From contig CAYVRN010000004.1 in assembly GCA_964453855.1 (NCBI GenBank), positions 11,136 to 75,135 of the forward strand: a stretch of 64,000 nucleotides of DNA, given 5' to 3'. The stretch's first letter is position 1; each line of letters opens with the position of its first letter. Both the position numbers and the translations under genes were made by a program. Of this stretch, positions 29,201-37,753 are shown one piece after another. The notes beneath the pieces are model-generated. The model ran no database searches, was not told where the DNA came from, and was given only the letters and a program-made list of their open reading frames with translations. The stretch is from JASMHC01 sp964453855. GTDB lineage: Bacteria > Pseudomonadota > Alphaproteobacteria > Rhodobacterales > Rhodobacteraceae.

Positions 29201-30991
29201 ATGATGCTGCAATCTTATGAAGTAACGTCGGATCCGGCGGCTGGCGTTGATCGGCTGACGCGTTTGCGTGGCGCGTTGATTGCCGAGGGCCTGGACGGGT
29301 TTCTGGTCCCGCGGGCGGATGCGCATCAGGGCGAATATGTCGCTGCGCGTGACGAGCGTTTGGGCTGGTTGACGGGATTTACGGGATCAGCGGGATTTTG
29401 TGCCGCTTTGGCCGACGTTGCTGGCGTCTTCGTAGACGGGCGCTACCGCGTTCAGGTGCGCGAACAGGTGGCGGATGTCTATACCCCTGTGAACTGGCCC
29501 GAGGTGCAATTGGGCGACTGGTTGCAAGAGCATCTGCCCAACGGGGGTATCGTCGGGTTTGATCCTTGGCTTTATTCGGTGGCGCAGATTGAACAGTTGC
29601 GAAGCCAGCTGGACGACAGCGGGATAGAGGTGCGGGAAAGCCGCAATCTGGTGGATGCGATCTGGGAGGATCAACCCGAGGGCCCGTGCGAGCCGGTGTT
29701 TGCCCATCCTTTGGAATTTGCCGGAGAGAGCCATGCAGACAAACGCGCACGGCTGGCCGAAGGATTGCGCACCGCCGGTCAGGCGGCGGCTTTGATCACC
29801 CTGCCAGACTCGATCATGTGGCTTTTGAACATTCGCGGCGCAGATATTCCGCGCAATCCGGTGGCGCACGGGTTTGCTGTATTGCATGCAGACGCCTCGG
29901 TGGATTTGTACATGGATGCGGCCAAGTTGGGCGCAGTTGGTGATCACTTGGGCGACGAGGTGCGGGTGCATACTCAGGGCGCGTTTCTTGGCGACGTCGC
30001 CAATCTAACGGGCAAGATTGCCGCCGATAAAGGCACCCTGCCCGTCCGTGTGGCAGACGCCTGTACAGGTGAACTGGTCTGGGCCGGTGACCCTTGCGTC
30101 ATGCCGAAGGCCTGCAAGAACCCTGTTGAAATTCAAGGTATGGTGGATGCCCATCTGCGCGATGCGGTGGCCATGTGTGAATTTTTGGCTTGGGTGGATG
30201 ATCAACCGGCGGGAAGCCTGACCGAAATCAGCGTGGCAACAAAGCTTGAGGGTTTCCGGCGCTCGGTCGGGCAGTTGCACGATATCAGCTTTGAGACGAT
30301 CTCGGCCACGGGTCCGCATGGGGCGCTGCCGCATTACCGTGTGAGCACCGACAGCAATCTGACGGTCGAGGACGGGCATTTGTTGCTGGTCGATAGCGGC
30401 GGGCAGTATCCGGATGGCACGACTGACATCACGCGCACGATGGCGGTCGGAACGCCAACGGACGAGCAGCGCGATTGCTTCACACGCGTGCTTCAGGGGA
30501 TGGTCAACATTCACCGCGCACGGTTCCCCCGCGGCCTATCGGGGCGTGATCTGGATGCCTTGGCACGGTTCCCGCTGTGGTGTGCGGGCAAGGACTATGA
30601 CCACGGCACGGGCCACGGGGTGGGTGCGTTTCTAAGCGTACACGAAGGTCCGCAGCGGATTTCGCGGATATCCGAGGTGAAACTGCAAGAGGGCATGATC
30701 CTGTCCAATGAACCGGGGTATTACCGAGAAGGGGCCTTTGGTATCCGCATTGAAAACCTGATTGTTGTAGAGCAAGCCGAGGCGCTTGAAGGCGCGGATG
30801 ATCGCGACATGCTGGGCTTTATGAACCTGACTTGGGTGCCGATTGACCGGCGTTTGATCGACACGTCTTTGTTGTCACAAGCCGAGGTCAATTGGATCAA
30901 TACCTACCATGCCACCGTGCGCGACAAGATATCACCGCAACTTGGCGAAAAAGCTGCTATATGGTTGACCTCTGCTACAGCGCCTTTGTGA
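29201..30991 (+). CDS. Xaa-Pro aminopeptidase (M24B, long form)
   Basis: 596 residues, the length of the long aminopeptidase P form with two creatinase-like N-terminal domains and a C-terminal pita-bread domain. It removes N-terminal residues preceding proline. All metal ligands are visible: the two Asp in LLLVDSGGQYPDGTTDITRT, His in GTGHGVGAFLSVHEGP, and the two Glu in NEPGYYREGAFGIRIEN. A GGAGG site lies just before ATG 29201; ATG 29204 directly after it has better spacing and would drop one residue. Confidence 0.95.
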   Translation: MMLQSYEVTSDPAAGVDRLTRLRGALIAEGLDGFLVPRADAHQGEYVAARDERLGWLTGFTGSAGFCAALADVAGVFVDGRYRVQVREQVADVYTPVNWPEVQLGDWLQEHLPNGGIVGFDPWLYSVAQIEQLRSQLDDSGIEVRESRNLVDAIWEDQPEGPCEPVFAHPLEFAGESHADKRARLAEGLRTAGQAAALITLPDSIMWLLNIRGADIPRNPVAHGFAVLHADASVDLYMDAAKLGAVGDHLGDEVRVHTQGAFLGDVANLTGKIAADKGTLPVRVADACTGELVWAGDPCVMPKACKNPVEIQGMVDAHLRDAVAMCEFLAWVDDQPAGSLTEISVATKLEGFRRSVGQLHDISFETISATGPHGALPHYRVSTDSNLTVEDGHLLLVDSGGQYPDGTTDITRTMAVGTPTDEQRDCFTRVLQGMVNIHRARFPRGLSGRDLDALARFPLWCAGKDYDHGTGHGVGAFLSVHEGPQRISRISEVKLQEGMILSNEPGYYREGAFGIRIENLIVVEQAEALEGADDRDMLGFMNLTWVPIDRRLIDTSLLSQAEVNWINTYHATVRDKISPQLGEKAAIWLTSATAPL

Positions 30992-31051
30992 TACGGAACT
31001 GTTGCATTACTGGTCTATCAAAGACCGGAAGTGACGAGAGAGGAAGACAAG

Positions 31052-31396
31052 ATGACCAAAATGATCCGTATTCGCAAAGCTGATGGCAATTGGGCTGTGC
31101 GCGCCGCTGGCGCTGTGATTGCAGAAAGCGCGAACGCGCTTGAGCTGAGCGAAGAGGGATACGACGAGGTGATCTATTTCCCACGCGAGGATGTGGCAAT
31201 GGCCGTTCTGGATAAGACAGATCATGCCACCACCTGCCCGCACAAGGGCAACGCCACACATTATGATATTGTCGGCACAAACCGCACGGTGAAAAATGGC
31301 GCGTGGTCTTATGAAGCACCGGTGGAACAGGTGGCGGAAATCGCCGGCCACATTGCGTTTTACGCAGGCGAATACGTCAAGGTCGAACAGCTTTAA
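31052..31396 (+). CDS. DUF427 family protein
   Basis: 114 residues from ATG 31052, which follows GAGAGGAAG. The DUF427 core is present: EVIYFPREDVAMAVLDKTD, TTCPHKGNATHYDIVG, and WSYEAPVEQVAEIAGHIAFY. The fold is a small beta barrel. The family is widespread and uncharacterised, sometimes fused to or near other enzymes. It lies 60 bases after the aminopeptidase P gene on the same strand. Confidence 0.9.
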   Translation: MTKMIRIRKADGNWAVRAAGAVIAESANALELSEEGYDEVIYFPREDVAMAVLDKTDHATTCPHKGNATHYDIVGTNRTVKNGAWSYEAPVEQVAEIAGHIAFYAGEYVKVEQL

Positions 31397-31407
31397 GCCA
31401 AGCCGCG

Positions 31408-32562
31408 TTACAATATGACGTCATCCAGCTCTTTCGGGTGATGGGTGACAGGTTCATAGCCGTTTTCTGTGATGATAAAGCTGTCGCCAACCTGAGCGCG
31501 GAATGTTTCTACCGAGACCGACCCATCCACAGCCAGAACCATACCCGGTTGCAAGATGGTTTTATCGCCTGTTACCAGCTGTGGTTTTTCCAAAAAACTG
31601 AACCCGGTCGCTCGTCCGCAGCGAAAGGGGTATTCGTACCCCGCCCCTTGAATGACCTTGGCATACGCAGCATGCACGCTTTCCGCGGTTACTCCGGGGC
31701 GCAGGGCATCCAGCGCGGCCTGTTGGCTTTCCAAAGCCACCTTGTAAACATCGGCCTGCTTCGGATCTGCCATCTCTCCGATCCAGAAAGTCCGGTCAAA
31801 ACCCAGCTTGAAGCGGTGGAAATTCGTCATACCGCAAAAGCACAAAAAAACAGGTTCTCCGTGGCGCATGACTCGGGTGCTGGCGCGGTGGTGGGTTTTG
31901 GTGATCGTGTCACCCGAGGCCATGATTTGCAGAAAGTGCGTGTTTGGGGACATGTCCGCATCTGTGTAATGCGCTGACAGCAGTTCGGCGGCTTTGCGGG
32001 TACCCGCCTGAGATGTCGCCAAGGCAACTTCATATTCAGCCACACCATCACCTATCGCCGCGCGGCCTGCCTGCATCATCGCCGTGGCAACCTCTCCGGC
32101 GTGGCGGGCCAGTTGTAGCTCTTCGGCTGATTTGATCATCCGCATATCCGCAAGAATCGGCGTGACCGTGGTTTGGGCGTTGCGTGTGACCAGATCATCC
32201 ACATAGGCACGCACGACTGGGGGCATGTGATCCGGCTCAACCCCAACCGTGCTTGCCCCCTGAACAGAAGCGGGAAGATGCTCTCGCCATTCTGTTCCCA
32301 TACCGTCATTCCAGGCCGAGATGCGGTCGACCTGTGCATTGGCCCGCGCAGTGTTCAGGTCGATTGACGGCGTAATTAGGTGGCTATCGCCGTCGCACGG
32401 CACCACAAGGATCGTCGGGCGCCCGAACTCCATATGCAAATAGTCGTAATAGCCAGTCAGGTAATAGACGTTGTCATCGTCGGTGATCAGCGCGACATCA
32501 ATTCCGCCCTTTGCCATCCGTTGGCGCAGTGTCCGCATCCGGTGTTCAAACAAACTGCTCAT
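31408..32562 (-). CDS. M24 family protein, creatinase-like, without canonical metal ligands
   Basis: 384 residues from ATG 32562, which overlaps the upstream M20 stop (ATGA). The N-terminal creatinase_N domain reads VALITDDDNVYYLTGYYDYL. The C-terminal pita-bread fold is recognisable, but the five metal ligands of M24 peptidases are not: the D...D segment is CGMTNFHRFKLGFDRTFWIG, the GHG motif region is RATGFSFLEKP, and the last Glu pair is replaced in VDGSVSVETFRAQVGDS. This fits the metal-independent creatinase or ectoine-hydrolase-like side of the family. The substrate is probably a small amidine, amide or peptide. It forms an operon with an M20 amidohydrolase. Confidence 0.8.
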   Translation of the reverse strand: MSSLFEHRMRTLRQRMAKGGIDVALITDDDNVYYLTGYYDYLHMEFGRPTILVVPCDGDSHLITPSIDLNTARANAQVDRISAWNDGMGTEWREHLPASVQGASTVGVEPDHMPPVVRAYVDDLVTRNAQTTVTPILADMRMIKSAEELQLARHAGEVATAMMQAGRAAIGDGVAEYEVALATSQAGTRKAAELLSAHYTDADMSPNTHFLQIMASGDTITKTHHRASTRVMRHGEPVFLCFCGMTNFHRFKLGFDRTFWIGEMADPKQADVYKVALESQQAALDALRPGVTAESVHAAYAKVIQGAGYEYPFRCGRATGFSFLEKPQLVTGDKTILQPGMVLAVDGSVSVETFRAQVGDSFIITENGYEPVTHHPKELDDVIL

Positions 32563-33698
32563 GCGGTATTCCCCTTTCTTGGCAGGCGGTCTTTGACCAG
32601 TTCGCTCCATAGTGAAACCCCAATGGGCAGCAGGTTGTCGTTAAAATCATAGTCATCTGAATGTAACGGCTGACCATTTTCGCCATCCTCTCCATTGCCC
32701 AACAGCAGAAAACACCCGGGAACAGCAGCACTGAAATGGGCGAAGTCTTCGGAAAAACTCATCGGTTGGCGGTCGGGGATTGACGCAAGACCTGCCGCCC
32801 GCGCCGCGCGATCCACAGCTGCAACGGGTTCTGGCGCATTAATGGTTTCGATGAACTCGGTGTTGAAGGAGACCTCGATGTTAACGCCGTGCGCTTGGGC
32901 GATCCCGCTGGCGATCTGGCGCATGAAGGTCTCGATGCTGTTACGATCTTCGGGACTGCGCGCGCGGACGTCGCCTTTTAAGGTCGCGTTTCCGGGCAAA
33001 ACATTGCGCTGCCCGTCGGTCAGAAACTCGGTCACCGAAACAACGGCCCCCGCCCCCGGAGCCAGTTTGCGGGATACAATGGTTTGCAGAGCCTGCACAA
33101 TCTCGGCACCGATGGTGATGGCATCGCGCCCCACCTGCGGCATCGAGGCGTGGCCGCCCTGCCCTTTGACGTGAATTTCAAACAGGCTTTCCGAGGAACA
33201 GATCAACCCCGGGCGGGTCGAGACCTGACCCAGCGGTGCACCGGGAAGATTGTGGATGGCATAGACCTCTTCCATCGGAAAGCGTTCCAGAACCCCTTCG
33301 TCGATCATCGCTTTGGCACCAAGGCCGTGCTCTTCGTTGGGTTGGAAAATAAACACGACGGTCCCGTCAAATGCCGGATCTTGCGCCAATGCTTCGGCAG
33401 CCCCAATTAGCATGGTCATATGCCCGTCATGCCCGCAGGCGTGCATGACACCTGCGTGTTCGGATACATATCCGTGCGAGCTGGTTTCTCGGATCGGCAA
33501 AGCATCCATATCGGCCCGCAGACCAATCGCCCGATTGCCCGAACCCGCCCGCAGAATACCGACGACGCCCACGCCTTCGTGCACTTCAAGACCCAGATCG
33601 CGCAGGATGGCAGCGACACGTGCCTTGGTGCGGGTTTCCTGAAACCCCAGTTCGGGATACTTGTGAAACTCTCGCCGGAGGTCTGTTAGGTGCAACAT
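32559..33698 (-). CDS. M20 family amidohydrolase (hippurate hydrolase-like)
   Basis: 379 residues. A zinc-dependent M20D amidohydrolase of the HipO/AbgB type, cleaving N-acyl or N-aryl amino acids. The metal-binding landmarks are MHACGHDGHMTMLIGAAEAL, FIFQPNEEHGLGAKAMI and the late SFSEDFAHFSAAVPGCF. The dimerisation-domain segment GQGGHASMPQVGRDAI is present. GAAAGGG precedes ATG 33698. The M24 creatinase-like gene overlaps its stop, suggesting a shared catabolic task such as stepwise hydrolysis of an N-acylated or cyclic nitrogen compound; that is inference. Confidence 0.9.
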   Translation of the reverse strand: MLHLTDLRREFHKYPELGFQETRTKARVAAILRDLGLEVHEGVGVVGILRAGSGNRAIGLRADMDALPIRETSSHGYVSEHAGVMHACGHDGHMTMLIGAAEALAQDPAFDGTVVFIFQPNEEHGLGAKAMIDEGVLERFPMEEVYAIHNLPGAPLGQVSTRPGLICSSESLFEIHVKGQGGHASMPQVGRDAITIGAEIVQALQTIVSRKLAPGAGAVVSVTEFLTDGQRNVLPGNATLKGDVRARSPEDRNSIETFMRQIASGIAQAHGVNIEVSFNTEFIETINAPEPVAAVDRAARAAGLASIPDRQPMSFSEDFAHFSAAVPGCFLLLGNGEDGENGQPLHSDDYDFNDNLLPIGVSLWSELVKDRLPRKGNTA

Positions 33699-33771
33699 CG
33701 TAACCCTTTCGGTGCCATGGGCGATGGTTCGCCACTGGAACGATTTCCGGAAACGGTTTGAGATGCAAGCC

Positions 33772-35412
33772 TTAGGCGTGTTCTTCGCGGGCAGTGGCTG
33801 CCAAGGCGCGGTTATAGGCTTTCAAAGCCTCGACCTGATACAGAACCCCGACAACTTCCGGAGGGGCATCACCTGTGGCGGCGCGAACAACTGGTAAGAA
33901 CTCGCATCCCGCAGCGTCAAAACTAGGCAGCGCATCGTCCAGCGTCATGCCTTGGCGCAAAGCAAAGCCAGATTTCAACAGCTCTTTCAGCCGGTCGCTG
34001 TCTTTGACGACGCACTGGTCGATCGGGGTCATGACGGACCGCACCGTGAACATTTGCAGCAAATACGCCTGTGGTCCCGCCGCGATCTGAATATTGCGGC
34101 GCATGAGTTGCGTCAGAAAGAACGACTTGTGGTTCAGTGCCGCCGACACGGCTGTGGACATCGACACAGCCAGCAGAACCGCAAGTCCCGCTTGCCAGTC
34201 CCCTGTCATCTCAAAGACGATCATAATCGTAGAGAGCGGCGACCCCAGAACCGAAGCCGCCACAGCCCCCATGCCCGCAAAGGCATAAAGTGTTTCGCCC
34301 CCCGATGTAAACGCAGGGAAAGCGGCGACCGCAACGTAGCCGAAACTCAACCCCGTCAAAGCGCCGATCATCAACGAGGGGGAAAACACCCCACCACCCA
34401 TGCGTCCGGCGATTGTGATGGTGACGGCAACGGCTTTGAAGATCGCAAAATTTAAAGCTTCCCACCCGGGCAGTTCGCCTGTCAGCGCTTTGCTGGTGGT
34501 TTCATATCCGACGCCGATTATATGAGGATAAATCATTGCAAGATGCCCCAGCAACGCGCCTGCCAGCATGGGGCGAATCCAGATCGGCAGTCGCATCCCT
34601 GACTGCACGCGGTTTCCCCAGCTATCCGCATGATAGATCGCCATCATCAAAAGTGTCGCCACGATCCCGCAAACGACGCCCAGCATCGCAAACGCAGGAA
34701 GCTCGATATAGAAATCGAGCGCTGTGGTGTTGGGCAAAGTGAACTCGGTCACATCGCCAAACCGCAAGCGGTTGATCACCGTTCCCGCGACCGAAGCAAT
34801 GACCAAGGGCGCGAAAGAACGGATCGCAAAATGGCGCAGCACCACTTCTTGCGCGAAAATCGCCCCCGCAATAGGCGCGTTGAAACTGGCCGATACAGCC
34901 GCCGCTACTGCGCAGCCCATCAGATCGCGGCCTGTCACCCCGTCAAGTCGCGTGCGGGTAACGATCCAGCTTGAGACCAGCGCCGCGATATGTACCACCG
35001 GCCCCTCGCGGCCCGACGATCCGCCTGTCGATAGTGTGATCAACGATGCAAGCGCGGAAACGACCCCCGCTTTATGCTCAAGTTTGCCATCCCGGATCGC
35101 GGCACCTTCGATCACATCGGCAACGCCCCTGACGCGCCCGTCGCGAATAGTGACCTGCATCAGAATGCCTACCGCCAGACCGCCCAACGTGGGGATGCCG
35201 ATAATCCAGTACCAGCCCAAAGACCGCACGAAGCTTTCGATCACTGTCAGATCGGGATTGCCGTAAAAAGTCGATTGCAGATTGGTAACAGCCAAACGGA
35301 ACAGAACCGCCACGCTGCCCCCTGCAAGCCCGATAAGCAGCGCCAACACCCACAGCCGCGCAAGCCAAGTTGCCTGACGCCTTAGGTTTGCTGTATCAAA
35401 TTCTCCTGCCAC
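33772..35412 (-). CDS. ClC family chloride channel/antiporter with CBS domain region
   Basis: 546 residues. It starts at GTG 35412 (GTGGCAGGAGAA), with AAGGA seven bases upstream. The membrane part has the ClC signatures GGSSGREGPVVH (with the gating Glu), FNAPIAGAIFAQEVVLR (with the internal Glu typical of Cl-/H+ exchangers) and GVFSPSLMIGALTG. Residues ~440-540 form a CBS-like regulatory part (VRSVMTPIDQCVVKDSDRL, then a second motif before the end). It exchanges or conducts chloride across the inner membrane. It is co-directional with the M20/M24 pair downstream, but a 73-base gap separates them. Confidence 0.94.
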   Translation of the reverse strand: MAGEFDTANLRRQATWLARLWVLALLIGLAGGSVAVLFRLAVTNLQSTFYGNPDLTVIESFVRSLGWYWIIGIPTLGGLAVGILMQVTIRDGRVRGVADVIEGAAIRDGKLEHKAGVVSALASLITLSTGGSSGREGPVVHIAALVSSWIVTRTRLDGVTGRDLMGCAVAAAVSASFNAPIAGAIFAQEVVLRHFAIRSFAPLVIASVAGTVINRLRFGDVTEFTLPNTTALDFYIELPAFAMLGVVCGIVATLLMMAIYHADSWGNRVQSGMRLPIWIRPMLAGALLGHLAMIYPHIIGVGYETTSKALTGELPGWEALNFAIFKAVAVTITIAGRMGGGVFSPSLMIGALTGLSFGYVAVAAFPAFTSGGETLYAFAGMGAVAASVLGSPLSTIMIVFEMTGDWQAGLAVLLAVSMSTAVSAALNHKSFFLTQLMRRNIQIAAGPQAYLLQMFTVRSVMTPIDQCVVKDSDRLKELLKSGFALRQGMTLDDALPSFDAAGCEFLPVVRAATGDAPPEVVGVLYQVEALKAYNRALAATAREEHA

Positions 35413-35504
35413 CCTGCATCCTTACGGGTCTTGTGTTTTCCTGATCGAACCCGTTTGATACGCGCCATGACGCGGCTTAGCGCCATATAACCGACGAGGA
35501 TTCG

Positions 35505-36878
35505 ATGAGTATCGCCGACGCCCTATCCGAACTTTCTTCTTTTCTAGGCGAAGGTTTCACATGCTCCAAGTCCGATTTGGACCTGCACGGTCGTTCTGAA
35601 AGCTATTTCGCCCCTGTGACACCGGATGCGGTGGTGTATCCGCGATCAACAGAAGATGTTGCGGGCATCGTGCGGATATGTGCCAAACACGGGTGTCCTG
35701 TGATCGGGTTCGGCACTGGAACGTCACTAGAAGCACAGGCGATGGCGATTTCCGGCGGAGTCAGCGTAGATTTTGCGAAGATGGATCAGGTGCTTGAAGT
35801 GCGACCCGAAGATATGATCGTCCGCGTACAACCGGGCTGCACGCGGGAAGCACTGAACATTCATTTGCGTGATACCGGATTGTTTTTCCCCGTCGATCCG
35901 GGGGCGAATGCGTCGCTTGGCGGCATGGCGGCCACGCGGGCCAGCGGCACGACGGCTGTTCGATACGGCACCATGCGCGACAATGTACTGGCGCTTGAGG
36001 TCGTGCTGGCAGACGGGCGCGTGATCCGTACAGGATCGGCCGCGCCAAAATCATCCGCGGGGTATGATCTGACAGGGTTGATCGTCGGGTCCGAAGGAAC
36101 GCTTGGGCTGATGACCGAACTGACGCTTCGTCTGCAAGGCCAGCCCGAGGCAGTCTCGGCGGCTGTCTGCGGGTTTGAAGGTATTGACGACGCGGTGAAC
36201 GCGGTGATCGACACGATCCAAATGGGGCTGCCCATGGCACGGATCGAGTTTCTGGACTCAGACAGCGTTCGGGCCGTGAACGCCTATTCCGGCCTGACCA
36301 TCCGCGAATGTCCACAGTTGCTAGTGGAATTTCACGGCTCTCCCGAAAGCGTCGAGGAACAAACGCGCACTTTTGGCGAAATTATCGCCGATCACGGTGG
36401 ATCAGGCTATGAGTGGGCCACCAAGGCCGAGGACCGCACAGCCCTTTGGACCGCCCGCCACAACGCCTATTTCGCCATCCTGAATTCGCGCCCGGGTGCG
36501 CGCGCAGTGGTGACGGACATGTGCGTGCCGATATCGAAACTTGCAGAAGCGGTCGAGGAAACCCGTGCCGATATCGAGGCCTCGCCCATCAGCGGGCCGA
36601 TATTGGGGCACGTCGGGGACGGGAACTTTCACGCGATCCTGCTGCTTGAGGACGGGAACGCCGAGGAACTGAATGCGGCTAAGGATCTGGCCGAACGCAT
36701 GGCCGAACGCGCCTTACGGTTGGGGGGCACCATCACCGGAGAACACGGCGTCGGAACCGGTAAATTGAAGCATATGCAGGCAGAACACGGCGACGGATGG
36801 TCAGTGATGGCCGAAATCAAGCGGGCCTTGGACCCGCAGAACATCATGAACCCCGGAAAGGTGGTACAGCTGAATTAA
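35505..36878 (+). CDS. FAD-binding oxidoreductase, D-lactate/glycolate dehydrogenase-like
   Basis: 457 residues. The N-terminal PCMH-type FAD domain has YPRSTEDVAGIVRIC, GFGTGTSLEAQAMAI and DPGANASLGGMAATRASGT. The C-terminal FAD-oxidase_C domain has GHVGDGNFHAILL and TGEHGVGTGKLKHMQ. The order and length match bacterial D-lactate dehydrogenase (cytochrome) and GlcD-type enzymes. It oxidises a D-2-hydroxyacid and passes electrons to the respiratory chain. No GlcE/GlcF partners are adjacent, so D-lactate dehydrogenase is more likely than glycolate oxidase. GAGGA precedes the ATG; it is divergent from the ClC gene. Confidence 0.92.
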   Translation: MSIADALSELSSFLGEGFTCSKSDLDLHGRSESYFAPVTPDAVVYPRSTEDVAGIVRICAKHGCPVIGFGTGTSLEAQAMAISGGVSVDFAKMDQVLEVRPEDMIVRVQPGCTREALNIHLRDTGLFFPVDPGANASLGGMAATRASGTTAVRYGTMRDNVLALEVVLADGRVIRTGSAAPKSSAGYDLTGLIVGSEGTLGLMTELTLRLQGQPEAVSAAVCGFEGIDDAVNAVIDTIQMGLPMARIEFLDSDSVRAVNAYSGLTIRECPQLLVEFHGSPESVEEQTRTFGEIIADHGGSGYEWATKAEDRTALWTARHNAYFAILNSRPGARAVVTDMCVPISKLAEAVEETRADIEASPISGPILGHVGDGNFHAILLLEDGNAEELNAAKDLAERMAERALRLGGTITGEHGVGTGKLKHMQAEHGDGWSVMAEIKRALDPQNIMNPGKVVQLN

Positions 36879-36908
36879 GCCTAGACCCCAAAACGACCAA
36901 ATCCAGCC

Positions 36909-37592
36909 CTACTCGAATTCGAATACAACCGTCACCGTCTGCGAAACGGCGCTTTCGCCCCGCGCGACTTCAAGGCTTTCCATGCTCATCGCGGCATCCG
37001 CCATTCGCAAGGCAGGATAGGGACTGCCCCCGCCGCCATTTTCACTGATCGACACGATCCCTTGCAACGTGACCTCAGCGGCTTCGGCATAATCCGCCGC
37101 TTTCATACGTGCATCGGCAATCGCGGCCACACGGGCCTCAGTCTGAAGCGACGCGGTGTCCTGAATGCCCAGCGTCATTCCATTGAACCGGTTCCCGCCT
37201 GCATCAAGCACTTCGACCAGAATATCCCCCAGACGATCAAGATCGCGCAGCACGACCCGCATATCGACCGAAGCCGAGAACCCCGAAACGGTGCTTTTAC
37301 CTTCACGGTCAGGTCGGCTCCAAACCGGATAAAGTGAAATCTGGCTGGTTTGCAAATCTCGCTCTTCAATTCCGGCATCCCGCAAGCGCGAGAAGACCGA
37401 ATTGATATCACGCGTCACCCATTCCATCGCGTTTTGGGGATTCGCCGCCTCGTGACTTACTCCCATTGTCATCGTCGCCATATCCGGCACAGCCGAGGCG
37501 CTGCCCTGCCCTGTCACCGTTAATGTGCCGGCGCTCGCAGGTCCGGCAAATGCCAATAGTCCGATAAGACACAAAGAAAAAACACGCTGCAT
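36909..37592 (-). CDS. SIMPL (DUF541) domain secreted protein
   Basis: 227 residues from ATG 37592. A signal peptide covers residues 1-21 (MQRVFSLCLIGLLAFAGPASA). The SIMPL domain follows: LTVTGQGSASAVPDMATMTM, TSQISLYPVWS and DARMKAADYAEAAEV. The family is exported to the periplasm or outer membrane and often binds as oligomeric assemblies; its function is not settled. The longer in-frame extension to 37772 overlaps the next gene's start on the other strand and is not used. Convergent with the D-lactate dehydrogenase gene. Confidence 0.92.
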   Translation of the reverse strand: MQRVFSLCLIGLLAFAGPASAGTLTVTGQGSASAVPDMATMTMGVSHEAANPQNAMEWVTRDINSVFSRLRDAGIEERDLQTSQISLYPVWSRPDREGKSTVSGFSASVDMRVVLRDLDRLGDILVEVLDAGGNRFNGMTLGIQDTASLQTEARVAAIADARMKAADYAEAAEVTLQGIVSISENGGGGSPYPALRMADAAMSMESLEVARGESAVSQTVTVVFEFE

Positions 37593-37753
37593 GATGCACT
37601 CCGAAGGTTCGCATAAGCAAGTTTCTGCGACATTTCCATCTATTGCAACATTGAGTGGAAGTGCCCCTTTGCCTAAGCAAGTTCCTGCTGTAAAACCACC
37701 CGAAAGTCTGAGAGGGCCAGACGACGGCAGGCAGCCGGAAACGGGATAAGTGA

